From: Pelomonas candidula
GTDB lineage: Bacteria > Pseudomonadota > Gammaproteobacteria > Burkholderiales > Burkholderiaceae_C
Assembly: GCF_043555985.1 (NCBI RefSeq)
Contig: NZ_JBIGIC010000007.1
Span: 124,001-188,000 of the forward strand
Reading direction: 5' to 3'
Length of the DNA stretch: 64,000 nt
Positions 17,766 to 25,632 of the stretch are shown here, piece by piece. The translations under genes and the position numbers were made by a program. Position 1 is the first letter of the stretch, and each line of letters begins with the position of its first letter. A model generated the notes under the pieces. It was not told the DNA's origin, did no database searches, and saw nothing but the letters and a program-made list of their open reading frames with translations.

Positions 17766-19016
17766 TCAGGCAGCGGCGCAGGCGGTCTCGTTGGCGTAGT
17801 CCTCGCCGAACATCAGGCGGTCGCGGATGTCGGCGATGTTGCGGCGCTCGCGCAGCAGCTTGAAGTACCAGCCACCGTCGGCGGTGTCGCCGTACAGGCA
17901 GGCGCCGACGAGCTGGTCGTCCTGGATGACCAGCTTCTTGTAGACGCCGGTGAAGGGGTCGCTGAGCACGATCTCCTCGGTGCCCGCGCCGCCGCTGAAG
18001 TTGCCGGCCGAGAACAGGTCGATGCCGGTCACCTTGAGCTTGGTGCTGACCTGCGAGCCGAGGTAGCGGCCGATGCCGACCTGCGCGAGGTGCGTCGCCA
18101 GCACCTTGCCCTGCTCGAACAGCGGCGCGACGAGACCGTAGGCGACGCCGCGATGCGCGGCACATTCGCCGACGGCGTAGATGCGCGGGTCGGTCACCGT
18201 CTGCATCGTGTCGGTGACGACGATGCCGCGGTTGCACAGAAGGCCGGACTGCTCGGCCAGCGTCGTGTTGGGGCGCACGCCGGCGGCCATGACGACGAGG
18301 TCGGCCGGCACCTCGATGCTGTCGCCGCTGGCGACCTTGAGCTTGATGGCACGGACCCGGCCGCTGTCGCTGGCCAGCAGCGCTTGCGTCTGCGCGCCGA
18401 GCATGAAGTTCAGGCCGCGCTCGACGAGGGACTGGCGCAGCAGGTCGCCAGCCACCGTGTCGAGCTGGCGCTCCATCAGCGTGTCGACGAGGTGCACGAC
18501 GGTGACCTGCATGCCGCGCAGCATCAGGCCGTTGGCGGCCTCCAGCCCCAGCAGGCCGCCGCCGATGACGACGGCGTGCTTGTACTTGGTGGCCGTCTCG
18601 ATCATCGTGTTCGTGTCGGCGATGTCGCGGTAGGCGATGACGCCTTCCAGGTCCTTGCCCGGCACCGGCAGCACGAAGGGGTTGGAGCCGGTGGCGATCA
18701 GCAGGCGGTCGTACTCGGCCACCGTGCCGTCGGCGGCGATGACGCGGCGACGCTGACGGTCGATCTCGGTGACGGTCTTGCCCAGGTGCAGCGTGATGCC
18801 GTTCTCCTCGTACCAGGAGAGCGGGTTCAGGATGATCTCGTCCAGCGTCTGCTCGCCGGCCAGCACGGGCGACAGCAGGATGCGGTTGTAGTTGGGGTGC
18901 GGCTCGGCGCCGAAGACGGTGATGTCGTAGAGATCCGGCGAGATCTTCAGCAGCTCCTCCAGCGTGCGCACGCCGGCCATGCCGTTGCCCACCATCACGA
19001 GCTTCATCTTCTTCAT
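17766..19016 (-). CDS. NirB-like NAD(P)H/FAD oxidoreductase (electron donor for nitrate reductase)
   Basis: A 416-residue flavoprotein matching only the N-terminal half of the large nitrite reductase NirB. The N-terminal FAD Rossmann motif is VMVGNGMAGVRTLEELL, the central NAD(P)H motif is AVVIGGGLLGLEAANGL, and ATGSNPF and YAVGECAAHRG are also present. A C-terminal NirB-type domain ends GEDYANETACAAA. The siroheme/[4Fe-4S] half is absent. The likely role is to pass electrons from NAD(P)H to NasA, like Klebsiella NasC. The start at 19016 is preceded by AAGGGG, and a sigma-54 promoter lies about 30 bases upstream. It is the first gene of the leftward nas operon. Confidence 0.9.
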   Translation of the reverse strand: MKKMKLVMVGNGMAGVRTLEELLKISPDLYDITVFGAEPHPNYNRILLSPVLAGEQTLDEIILNPLSWYEENGITLHLGKTVTEIDRQRRRVIAADGTVAEYDRLLIATGSNPFVLPVPGKDLEGVIAYRDIADTNTMIETATKYKHAVVIGGGLLGLEAANGLMLRGMQVTVVHLVDTLMERQLDTVAGDLLRQSLVERGLNFMLGAQTQALLASDSGRVRAIKLKVASGDSIEVPADLVVMAAGVRPNTTLAEQSGLLCNRGIVVTDTMQTVTDPRIYAVGECAAHRGVAYGLVAPLFEQGKVLATHLAQVGIGRYLGSQVSTKLKVTGIDLFSAGNFSGGAGTEEIVLSDPFTGVYKKLVIQDDQLVGACLYGDTADGGWYFKLLRERRNIADIRDRLMFGEDYANETACAAA

Positions 19017-19056
19017 GCCTAACCCCTTACTGCAAAGCTGGTCTGCCCTTTGCTTT

Positions 19057-19071
19057 GCAAGGCATGTGCCA
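19057..19071 (-). promoter_or_regulatory. Sigma-54 promoter of the nas operon
   Basis: Read leftward the site is TGGCACATGCCTTGCA, with TGGC and TTGC spaced exactly 7 bases apart. It differs from the consensus TGGCACG-N4-TTGCA at one position. The predicted start is near 19045, giving a 29-base leader to the FAD reductase ATG at 19016. That is too short for leader antitermination, so NtrC-type control alone is likely here. Confidence 0.82.
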
Positions 19072-19222
19072 GCGATGAAGCTGGCCTTTCGACCGGCCGC
19101 AGCGTGCAAAACGACCAGCGGCGCCCCACGCCGAAGCGAATCAAGGCCCGGTGCGGGTGCACTCACCCTAAAAATTGCACCAACAGCGGGCTTGTGACCG
19201 CTCGGTGACTGCCCCTTTTTGA

Positions 19223-20983
19223 ATGCGCTTCGAACTCGATACCGGCCTGTCCAGCCTGCAAGGCAAACGCGCGCGCAATGAAGACTTCGCGGGCGTGCAG
19301 GCGCCCGCCACGCACGAGGCCGAGCGCGGCTGGGTCGCGGCGTTGGCCGACGGCGTCAGCGGCGGCGAGCACGCCAACGGCGATGGGCTGATGGCCGCGC
19401 AGACGTCCGTCATGAGCCTGCTGCGCGACTTCCACGCGGTGCCGGCCGACTGGGACACCAGCGTCGCGCTGGATCGCCTGCTGGGCCACCAGAACGCCTG
19501 GCTGGCTTCGCACAACCGCCGCCCCGGCGCCGACGGACAACCGCGCGAGGCGTTGACGACGTTGACGGCGCTGGCGTTGCGTGGCCGCCGCTATGCCATC
19601 GCCCACATCGGCGACAGCCGCGCCTGGCTGCTGCGCGACGGCGAATGCCTGTTGCTGACGCAGGACCACCGCATGGAGCGCCGCGACTTCGCCGGCCTCA
19701 CGCGCGCGCTGGGCCTGGACGACGCGCTGCGGCTGGACCACAGCCAGGGCGAGCTGCGCGTCGGCGACCGCCTGCTGCTGACCAGCGACGGCGTGCACGG
19801 GGCCTTGCGTGGCCGCCAGATCGCCGACCTGCTGCGCGGCACGCCGGGCGCGCAAGCCGCCGCCGACGCGCTGACCGCCGCGGCACTGGCCGCCGGCAGC
19901 CTGGACAACGCCACCGCGCTGGTGCTGGACGTCAAGGACCTGGCCGACCCCGGCCTGAACGACCTCGCCGCGCTGGGCCGTACGCTGCCCAGCCCCGGGC
20001 CGCTGGGCGTGGGGGCCACGCTCGATGGCTACCAAGTGACGGCCCTCGTCGCCGACAACGGCGTGCACCGCCTGCTGCAGGCGCGCGAGCTGGCCACGGG
20101 CCGCCTCGTCGCGCTGAAGATGCTGCGCCCCGGCCGCGCCGACGACCCCGAGGAGCGGGCCATGCTGGCCCACGAGATCTGGCTGGGTCTGCGTCTGGCC
20201 GAGGCGCCGCGCAGCCGGCGTGGTGGCGGCGCCAGCAGCGGCTTCGTGCGCGTGCATGCGCCGGCCGATGGCGCGACGCATTTCTATGCGGTGTTCGACT
20301 GGCACCACGGCCACACGCTGGAGCAGTTGCTGGCCAAGGGCCCGCTGGATGCGGCCCAGGCGCTGGCGCTGGGCGCTGCGGTGGCGCGGTCGCTGAGCCT
20401 GCTGCACGCAGCCGGCGTCGTGCACCGCGATCTCAAGCCCGGCAACCTGCACCTGGGCGACGACGGTCAGTGGCGTGTGCTGGACCTCGGCGTCGCGCTG
20501 AGCCGGCGCTCGTCAGCCGCCGCCCGCGAGCTGCACGCCGGCACGCCCAGCTACATCAACCCCGAGCAGTGGCAGGACCCGCCGCAGCCGCCGGACGCCG
20601 GCTCCGACCTGTTCGCGCTGGGCGTCACGCTCTACCAGGCGCTGACCGGCAAGCTGCCCTATGGCGAGATCGAGCCCTACCAGCTGGCCCGCTACAAGCG
20701 CGAGCCGGTGAGCGTCAGCCGGCTGCAGCCCAGCGTGCCAATGCCGCTGGACCGCGTCGTCATGCGTGCCGTCGCCCGCGAGGCCAAGGCGCGCTTCGAG
20801 ACGGCCGAGGAGCTGCTGCTCGCGCTGGACCGCAGCGCCGCGCGCGACCAGCCGGCATCCGCGCGCGCGCCGCGCAACGGCCATGGCGGCAGCGACCCGG
20901 CGACGACGTGGAAGATCGCCTTCGGCGTGTCGGTGCTGTTCAACCTCTTGCTGATCGCCTGGTTGCTGTTTCTGCCGAAGTGA
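19223..20983 (+). CDS. Bifunctional PP2C-type phosphatase / Ser-Thr protein kinase, membrane-anchored
   Basis: A 586-residue fusion. Residues 1 to about 245 are a PP2C phosphatase (ARNEDFAGV, ADGVSGG, HIGDSRAW, LTSDGVHG with metal-binding aspartates). Residues about 270-535 are a Hanks-type kinase with Lys299 in VALKML, catalytic loop HRDLKPGN (His401, Asp403) and DLG (421-423) in place of DFG. A single C-terminal membrane helix spans about residues 560-583. The glycine-rich loop is poorly conserved, so kinase activity should be tested. It is divergent from the nas operon and convergent with narK. The same fusion is, from memory, common beside NarK genes in Burkholderiales, which suggests control of nitrate uptake or reduction; the targets are unknown. 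Confidence 0.9.
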   Translation: MRFELDTGLSSLQGKRARNEDFAGVQAPATHEAERGWVAALADGVSGGEHANGDGLMAAQTSVMSLLRDFHAVPADWDTSVALDRLLGHQNAWLASHNRRPGADGQPREALTTLTALALRGRRYAIAHIGDSRAWLLRDGECLLLTQDHRMERRDFAGLTRALGLDDALRLDHSQGELRVGDRLLLTSDGVHGALRGRQIADLLRGTPGAQAAADALTAAALAAGSLDNATALVLDVKDLADPGLNDLAALGRTLPSPGPLGVGATLDGYQVTALVADNGVHRLLQARELATGRLVALKMLRPGRADDPEERAMLAHEIWLGLRLAEAPRSRRGGGASSGFVRVHAPADGATHFYAVFDWHHGHTLEQLLAKGPLDAAQALALGAAVARSLSLLHAAGVVHRDLKPGNLHLGDDGQWRVLDLGVALSRRSSAAARELHAGTPSYINPEQWQDPPQPPDAGSDLFALGVTLYQALTGKLPYGEIEPYQLARYKREPVSVSRLQPSVPMPLDRVVMRAVAREAKARFETAEELLLALDRSAARDQPASARAPRNGHGGSDPATTWKIAFGVSVLFNLLLIAWLLFLPK

Positions 20984-21000
20984 GTCGGCACCAGGACTGA

Positions 21001-21040
21001 CAAGGCCCCGGGAGCCGCGAGGCGCCCAGGGCCTTGTTGT
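21001..21040. terminator. Bidirectional terminator-like hairpin between kinase and narK
   Basis: CAAGGCCC at 21001-21008 pairs with GGGCCTTG at 21029-21036, followed by TTGTTG on the + strand. It lies in the short gap between two convergent genes, where a shared terminator is expected. The U-run is weak, so efficiency is uncertain. Confidence 0.55.
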
Positions 21041-21071
21041 TGGTGAGGCCGGCGTTCAACCGGCTTGCGCG

Positions 21072-22331
21072 TCAGACGCGCTGGTAGTGCACCGGGTCGG
21101 CGTCCTGCGCGGCGGCGGCGGCGCGGCGGGCGCGGCCTCCCTTTTCGGCCCAGGTGCGGGTCCAGCGGATCTGCATGACGCGCATGACGCCCAGCATCAG
21201 CACGGCCAGCACGGCGAACACGACGAAGCCCCAGGCGTAGGTGCCGGCGTGCTGCTTGGACATGCCCATCAGGTTGGGCACCAGACCGCCGCCCAGTGCG
21301 CCGATCTCGCCGATCATCGAACCGGCCACGGCCGTGGCCGCGGGCCAGCGCAGCGGCACCAGCTGGAAGAGGGCGCCGTTGCCGGCGCCGAGTGCCGCGA
21401 AGCAGGCGATCAGCAGCAGCGTCGTCAGCACCAGCGAACCGCTGCTGAAGCCCACGCCGACGAGGCAGACGGCCACGGCCACCAGCACAAGCGTCAGCAC
21501 GTTGACGCCGCCCCAGCGGTCCGACAGCGCGCCGCCGATGACGCGCACCGCGGCGCCCATGAAGGCTGCCAGCATCGTCAGCTGGCCGGCCTGCACCTTG
21601 GACACGCCGAACTGGTCGTAGTAGTAGGTGGGCAGGAAGGTCGTCAGGCCGATGAAGCCGCCGAAGGTCACGCCGTAGATGAGGCTGAAGGCCCAGCCGT
21701 CCTTCTCGAACAGGCAGGCGACGTGCTCGCGCATCGAGGCATGGCTGTCGACGTCCGGCGGCTCCTTGGCGAAGACGATCATGACGATCATCGGCACGAG
21801 GATGGCGCAGGCGGCGAAGGCGTAGACCGTCTGCCAGCCGTAGGCCTGGGCCAGCGGCGGCGCGACGAGCACCGACACGGCCGTGCCGACGTTGCCGGCG
21901 CCGACCAGGCCCATGGCCAGGCCCTTGTACTGCGGCGGGAACCAGCCCGAGCCCAGGCTCAGCGCGACGCCGAAGCTCGCGCCGGCGATGCCCAGCAGCA
22001 CGCCCATGGCCAGCATGTCGTCGTAGCTCTTCACCATGAAGTAGCCGTACAGCATGGCGATGGTGATCATGCCCATCTCGACCAGCGTGGCGTTCTTGCG
22101 GCCGATGTACTGCGACAGCAGGCCCAGCGGGAAGCGCATCAGCGCGCCGGCCATGATGGGGATGGAGAGCATCAGCCCCTTCTGGGCCGGCGTCAGGCCG
22201 TAGGCCTCGCTGATGAACGGCGCCAGTGCGCCGTTGAGCACCCAGATGCAGCAGGAGAACGCGAAATACAGGAAGGCGGCGAACAGCGTGGGGCTGTGGC
22301 CGGCGCGTTTGAAGTTCTGGAATGCGGACAT
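21072..22331 (-). CDS. narK: NarK-type nitrate/nitrite transporter (MFS)
   Basis: A 419-residue major facilitator with about 12 hydrophobic segments. It carries nitrate-transporter landmarks such as GFIGLTTFLPTYYYDQFGVS and the glycine-rich GEIGALGGGLVPN signature near the C-terminal half. It imports nitrate, or exchanges nitrate and nitrite, across the inner membrane. The start at 22331 gives the family-like N-terminus MSAFQNFKRAGHSPTLFAAF. Upstream lie a sigma-54 promoter (22451-22467) and a roughly 109-base leader that begins with an ANTAR-type hexaloop hairpin. Expression is therefore probably controlled by nitrogen limitation and by the ANTAR-PilJ regulator or NasT. Confidence 0.93.
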   Translation of the reverse strand: MSAFQNFKRAGHSPTLFAAFLYFAFSCCIWVLNGALAPFISEAYGLTPAQKGLMLSIPIMAGALMRFPLGLLSQYIGRKNATLVEMGMITIAMLYGYFMVKSYDDMLAMGVLLGIAGASFGVALSLGSGWFPPQYKGLAMGLVGAGNVGTAVSVLVAPPLAQAYGWQTVYAFAACAILVPMIVMIVFAKEPPDVDSHASMREHVACLFEKDGWAFSLIYGVTFGGFIGLTTFLPTYYYDQFGVSKVQAGQLTMLAAFMGAAVRVIGGALSDRWGGVNVLTLVLVAVAVCLVGVGFSSGSLVLTTLLLIACFAALGAGNGALFQLVPLRWPAATAVAGSMIGEIGALGGGLVPNLMGMSKQHAGTYAWGFVVFAVLAVLMLGVMRVMQIRWTRTWAEKGGRARRAAAAAQDADPVHYQRV

Positions 22332-22418
22332 CTCGGGCTCTATCTTGCTGGCCGCGAGCGCCCATGCGCACCCACCGGTCGCATGCCAGGGCGGCAGGAC
22401 GTCACAGCGGGAAGGCGT

Positions 22419-22432
22419 TCGCACCATTGCGA
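22419..22432 (-). promoter_or_regulatory. ANTAR-type hexaloop hairpin in the narK leader
   Basis: The leader RNA contains UCGC-AAUGGU-GCGA: a 4-bp stem (plus one outer pair across a mismatch) closing a six-base loop with A at position 1 and G at position 4. That is the rule described for ANTAR protein targets. It starts about 9 bases after the predicted transcription start. A second canonical hexaloop was not found, but GCUGUGA follows 10 bases later, as it does in the nrtA leader. Confidence 0.6.
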
Positions 22433-22450
22433 CCACCACGCGCCGATACT

Positions 22451-22467
22451 TGCAAACCTCATGCCCA
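22451..22467 (-). promoter_or_regulatory. Sigma-54 promoter of narK
   Basis: Leftward reading TGGGCATGAGGTTTGCA. The -24 GG, the following CA, the G and the -12 TTGCA fit the consensus with correct GG-N10-GC spacing; two positions deviate. The predicted start is near 22440. It lies back to back with the sigma-54 site at 22485-22500, 18 bases away. Confidence 0.65.
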
Positions 22468-22484
22468 CTCAACGGCGAGCAGGC

Positions 22485-22500
22485 TGGCCTGGTTCTTGCG
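22485..22500 (+). promoter_or_regulatory. Sigma-54 promoter of the ANTAR-PilJ regulator gene
   Basis: TGGCCTGGTTCTTGCG has TGGC and TTGC exactly 7 bases apart. The predicted start is near 22511, only about 17 bases before ATG 22528. The narK promoter faces the other way next to it, so one upstream activator could serve both. Confidence 0.6.
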
Positions 22501-22527
22501 CCGTTTTGGGGCGTGAGTCATCCAGTC

Positions 22528-23775
22528 ATGTCAGAAACCGTTTTCTCCCCCTCCCTGTCTCCCGTGCTGTGCAGCCCCGAGCCGCCGTCGCAAAGCGCTG
22601 CTTTGCAGGCCCTGGGCTGGACGGTGCGCACCGTTTCCGAGCTTGCCGCGCCCGCCGACGGGCAGGCGCTGGGCCTGCTCTGGTGCCCGGATCGCACCGC
22701 CTTGGCGCAGTTGCTGCACTCCGAGCGGGCTTTCGGCCTGCCCGTGGTGCTGCTGTCGCCACCGCCCGAGGGCGACGAGCGCCGTGCGCTGCTGGCCCGT
22801 GGCGTGCTGCAGTGGCTGCCGCCTGACGCCGATGCGGCCCAGCTCGACCAGGCGCTGGGCTGGGCCCACGACCTCGCCGCCCAGCTGCAGGCCCGCGACA
22901 GTGCCGCCCAGGCCAAGCTCGACGAACGCAAGTGGACCGAGCGCGCCAAGGGCCTGCTGATGCAGGCGCGTGGCATCGACGAGGCAGCCGCCTTCGCGCT
23001 GCTGCGCAACACGGCGATGCAGACGCAGTCCAAGCTGCCCGAGGTGGCGCGGGGTGTCGTGCACACCAGCGAGCTGGCCGAGGCGCTGGAGCGCGCCGGC
23101 GCGCAGCGCATGCTGAGCCAGCGCATCGTCAAGCTGCAGGCGCTGCGCCAGTGGCCGCGGCTGGCGCCGCCCGAGAAGCGCGAAGCGCAGGCGCTGCTGG
23201 ACGTGTCGGCCGAGCGCGTGGCCGCCAACCTGGCAAGGCTGGCCGAGTTGCTGCGCAGCGACCTCGCCGAGGAGCTGGGGGCCGTCTCCACTGCCTGGGC
23301 CCAGCTCGACGCGGCGCTGGCCGCCCGCCAGCCCGACCTGGCCCGCAGCGACCGCGCTGCGCAGAAGCTGCTGGAGACCAGCGAGACGCTGGTGGCGCGG
23401 CTGTCCGAGCGTGCCGGCCAGCGCCCCGTGGGCCTGCTGGCCCAGGTGACACGGCTGCGGCTGCTCAGCCAGCGGCTGGCCAAGGAGGGCCTGCTCGCCC
23501 AGGTCACGCCCGGCCACGACGCCAGCGGGCTGGCCGCGGGGCTGGACGAATTCATCAGGGCCTACGACGAGGTGCGTGCCGCGCCGCTGGCCGGCCCGGC
23601 ACTGCAGCCCGCCTTCGCCGCCGTGGACGAGGCCTGGCTGGTGCTGCTGCGCGGCCTGCGCGTGGAGCAGGGCGACGCCGTGCAGCGCATGCACCAGGGC
23701 AGCGAGCGGCTGCTGCAGGCGCTGGAGGCGTTGACGCGGGCGCTGCAGGGGTCGTTGCAGCTGATCCTCGGCTAG
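22528..23775 (+). CDS. ANTAR-domain antiterminator with C-terminal PilJ-type sensor
   Basis: A 415-residue soluble protein. Residues 1 to about 120 resemble a degenerate receiver domain without a clear phospho-acceptor. Residues about 128-182 are an ANTAR RNA-binding helical domain (KWTERAKGLLMQARGIDEAA). Residues about 183-415 contain two PilJ/NarX-like motifs, AGAQRMLSQRIVKLQ (190-204) and TRLRLLSQRLAKEG (near 310-323). ANTAR proteins bind paired hexaloop hairpins and prevent termination. The classical nitrate antiterminator NasR uses a NIT sensor; here a PilJ-type sensor seems to replace it. The same motif occurs in the periplasmic protein at 16976-17758. The gene is divergent from narK. 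A nitrate or nitrite ligand is inferred. Confidence 0.85.
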   Translation: MSETVFSPSLSPVLCSPEPPSQSAALQALGWTVRTVSELAAPADGQALGLLWCPDRTALAQLLHSERAFGLPVVLLSPPPEGDERRALLARGVLQWLPPDADAAQLDQALGWAHDLAAQLQARDSAAQAKLDERKWTERAKGLLMQARGIDEAAAFALLRNTAMQTQSKLPEVARGVVHTSELAEALERAGAQRMLSQRIVKLQALRQWPRLAPPEKREAQALLDVSAERVAANLARLAELLRSDLAEELGAVSTAWAQLDAALAARQPDLARSDRAAQKLLETSETLVARLSERAGQRPVGLLAQVTRLRLLSQRLAKEGLLAQVTPGHDASGLAAGLDEFIRAYDEVRAAPLAGPALQPAFAAVDEAWLVLLRGLRVEQGDAVQRMHQGSERLLQALEALTRALQGSLQLILG

Positions 23776-23795
23776 CTGCCTGCGGCCGTCGTGCC

Positions 23796-23882
23796 TTCGG
23801 GGCCGAGCGCCGGGCCGGCCCGCGCTGGCGATGTGCAAGCGGCTCAACGCCGCCTGCATCGCCGTCCCCTCGGGTGACCGAC
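23796..23882 (-). repeat. Interspersed hairpin repeat, copy C
   Basis: In reverse orientation it shares CCCGAGGGGACGGCGATGC, GCACATCGCC and GGCCCGGCGCTCGGCCC-like blocks with copy A. The central palindrome runs GGCGAT (outer), GCGGC, a five-base loop, GCCGC, ATCGCC. The inner stem sequence differs from copy A but still pairs. It occupies most of the 235-base gap after the ANTAR-PilJ gene; the remaining 130 bases before 24011 show only a GGAG ribosome site. Confidence 0.75.
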
Positions 23883-24010
23883 CGGCGGCATCCGCGTACA
23901 GCGTGGCGCAGCCGGGTGAGGGGCACCATGTCAGCCAGGACACAATCTGCCGATTCCCTCGATACATCATCGCGATGCAATGCCTCCATCCGACTTTCGA
24001 AGGAGACGCA

Positions 24011-24925
24011 ATGCACGACGAACACGACCACGACCACGACCTGGGCCTGGCCCATGACCTGACCCGGCTGCAGCAGCAGGCGCTGGAGCGCCGCGCCGCG
24101 CTGCGCTGGCTGATGGGCGCGGGCGCCGTGTCGCTGGGCGGCACCGGCACGCTGCTGTTGTCCGGCTGCGGCGGCGGGGGCAGCGACGCCGCCAGCAGCA
24201 GCTCCTCCTCGTCGTCCTCTTCCTCCAGTTCGTCGGGCAGCAGCTCGTCGTCGGGCAGCTCCAGTTCCAGCAGCACGAGCTGCTCCGTCATCCCCGAGGA
24301 AACGCAAGGTCCCTACCCGGGCGACGGCTCCAACACGGCCAACGGCAGCATCGCCAACGCGCTGCTGCTGTCGGGCATCGTGCGCAGCGACATCCGCTCC
24401 AGCATCGGCAGCGCCAGCGGCGTCGCCACGGGCGTGTCGCTTCAGGTCATCATCGAGCTCGTGAACACGAACGCCTCCTGCGCCGACCTGTCCGGCTACG
24501 CCATCTACCTGTGGCACTGCGACGCGCTGGGCCGCTACTCCATGTACTCCAGCGGCGTGACCGCCGAGAACTATCTGCGCGGTGTGCAGGCCACCGGCAG
24601 CGACGGCACGGTCACCTTCCAGACCATCTACCCCGGCTGCTACTCTGGCCGCGTGCCGCACATCCACTTCGAGGTCTACCGCAGCACCAACACGGCCAGC
24701 AGCTACAGCAACAAGCTGAAGACTTCGCAGATGTGCTTCCCGACCGACGTCAGCGCCGCCGTCTACGCCGGCAGCGGCTACAGCGGCAGCGCGGCCAACA
24801 ACAGCGCCATCAGCTTCTCCACCGATGGCATCTTCAGCGACGGGTATTCGACGCAAATGACCACGGTCACCGGCTCCAACAGCGCCGGCTACGTGGCCAA
24901 ACTGAAAGTGGGCATCTCTGTATGA
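24011..24925 (+). CDS. Secreted intradiol dioxygenase-like lipoprotein with serine-rich linker
   Basis: A 304-residue protein. A His/Asp-rich N-terminus precedes a twin-arginine-like signal (RRAALRWLMGAGAVSLGG) with lipobox LLSGC, so export as a Tat lipoprotein is likely. A nearly pure serine tract of about 35 residues links it to an intradiol dioxygenase fold: QGPYPGDG, YAIYLWHCDALGRYSMYSSG, YPGCYSGRVPHIHFEVY. The Tyr, Tyr, His, His set that binds iron in catechol/protocatechuate dioxygenases appears present. The substrate is unknown. A GGAG ribosome site precedes the ATG. Its stop overlaps the start of a response regulator gene (ATGA), an unusual coupling. Confidence 0.85.
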   Translation: MHDEHDHDHDLGLAHDLTRLQQQALERRAALRWLMGAGAVSLGGTGTLLLSGCGGGGSDAASSSSSSSSSSSSSSGSSSSSGSSSSSSTSCSVIPEETQGPYPGDGSNTANGSIANALLLSGIVRSDIRSSIGSASGVATGVSLQVIIELVNTNASCADLSGYAIYLWHCDALGRYSMYSSGVTAENYLRGVQATGSDGTVTFQTIYPGCYSGRVPHIHFEVYRSTNTASSYSNKLKTSQMCFPTDVSAAVYAGSGYSGSAANNSAISFSTDGIFSDGYSTQMTTVTGSNSAGYVAKLKVGISV

Positions 24926-25632
24926 ATGGACATTGCCTTGTCGTCGATGACGACGCCGAGATCCGCACCAGCCTGAAGACCTACCTCGAAGGGTTCGGCT
25001 GGCAGATCACCTTGGCGGCGGACGGCGGGGCAATGCGGCAGGCGATGGCGGCGGTCCGACCCGACGTCGTCGTGCTGGACCTGATGCTGCCTGGCGAGGA
25101 CGGCCTGGCGCTGCTGCGCTGGCTGGGCACCCAGCCCGACTCGCCGCCGGTGCTGATGCTGACCGCGCGCGGCGACACGATGAGCCGTGTCGTCGGCCTG
25201 GAGCTGGGCGCCGACGACTACCTCGCCAAGCCCTTCGAGCCGCGCGAGCTGGTGGCGCGGCTGCAGGCGCTGCTGCGGCGCTCGAACAAGGGCTCGCCGG
25301 TGCAGGACGACACGCGCACGCTGCGCTTCGGCCGCTGGCGCTTCGACCGGCTGGCCCGCCAGCTCGTCACCCCCGACGACGTCGGCGTCGCGCTGTCCAG
25401 CGCCGAGTTCCGGCTGCTCGCCGCCTTCGTGCAGCGCCCGGGCCGCGTGCTCAACCGCGACCAGCTCATCGAGCTGACGCGTGCGCCCGGCGTGGAGGTC
25501 AACGACCGCAGCATCGACCTGGCCGTATCAAGGCTGCGCGCCAAGCTCGGCGACACGGCGCGCGAGCCCAGCCTCATCCGCACCGTGCGCGGCGAGGGCT
25601 ATCTCTTCGACGCCGAGGTCACTGCATGCTGA
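24922..25632 (+). CDS. OmpR-family response regulator
   Basis: A 236-residue two-component regulator: an N-terminal receiver with acidic pocket VVDDD and phospho-acceptor Asp53 (VLDLMLPGEDG), LTARGD and KPFEPRE, then a winged helix (SSAEFRLLAAFVQRPGRVLN, ending VRGEGYLF). The ATG at 24922 overlaps the dioxygenase stop by four bases, and its last seven bases overlap the start of the kinase gene, so the three genes form one operon. Its signal is unknown; the coupling suggests regulation of the cell-surface dioxygenase or its own locus. Confidence 0.94.
   Translation: MNGHCLVVDDDAEIRTSLKTYLEGFGWQITLAADGGAMRQAMAAVRPDVVVLDLMLPGEDGLALLRWLGTQPDSPPVLMLTARGDTMSRVVGLELGADDYLAKPFEPRELVARLQALLRRSNKGSPVQDDTRTLRFGRWRFDRLARQLVTPDDVGVALSSAEFRLLAAFVQRPGRVLNRDQLIELTRAPGVEVNDRSIDLAVSRLRAKLGDTAREPSLIRTVRGEGYLFDAEVTAC

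Noticed and set aside
19150..19222. A sigma-54 promoter for the phosphatase-kinase gene
   Set aside because: A TTGCAC is present at 19175, but no GG lies at the required 10-base spacing; the promoter type remains unknown.
23791..24010. A protein-coding extension upstream of the dioxygenase-like gene
   Set aside because: The frame crosses repeat copy C, and ATG 24011 has a GGAG site and a proper signal peptide downstream.
24180..24285. Serine-codon repeats (AGC/TCC/TCG) that might look like a tandem repeat or CRISPR
   Set aside because: Irregular serine codons inside the dioxygenase-like gene linker; no constant spacer or repeat length.
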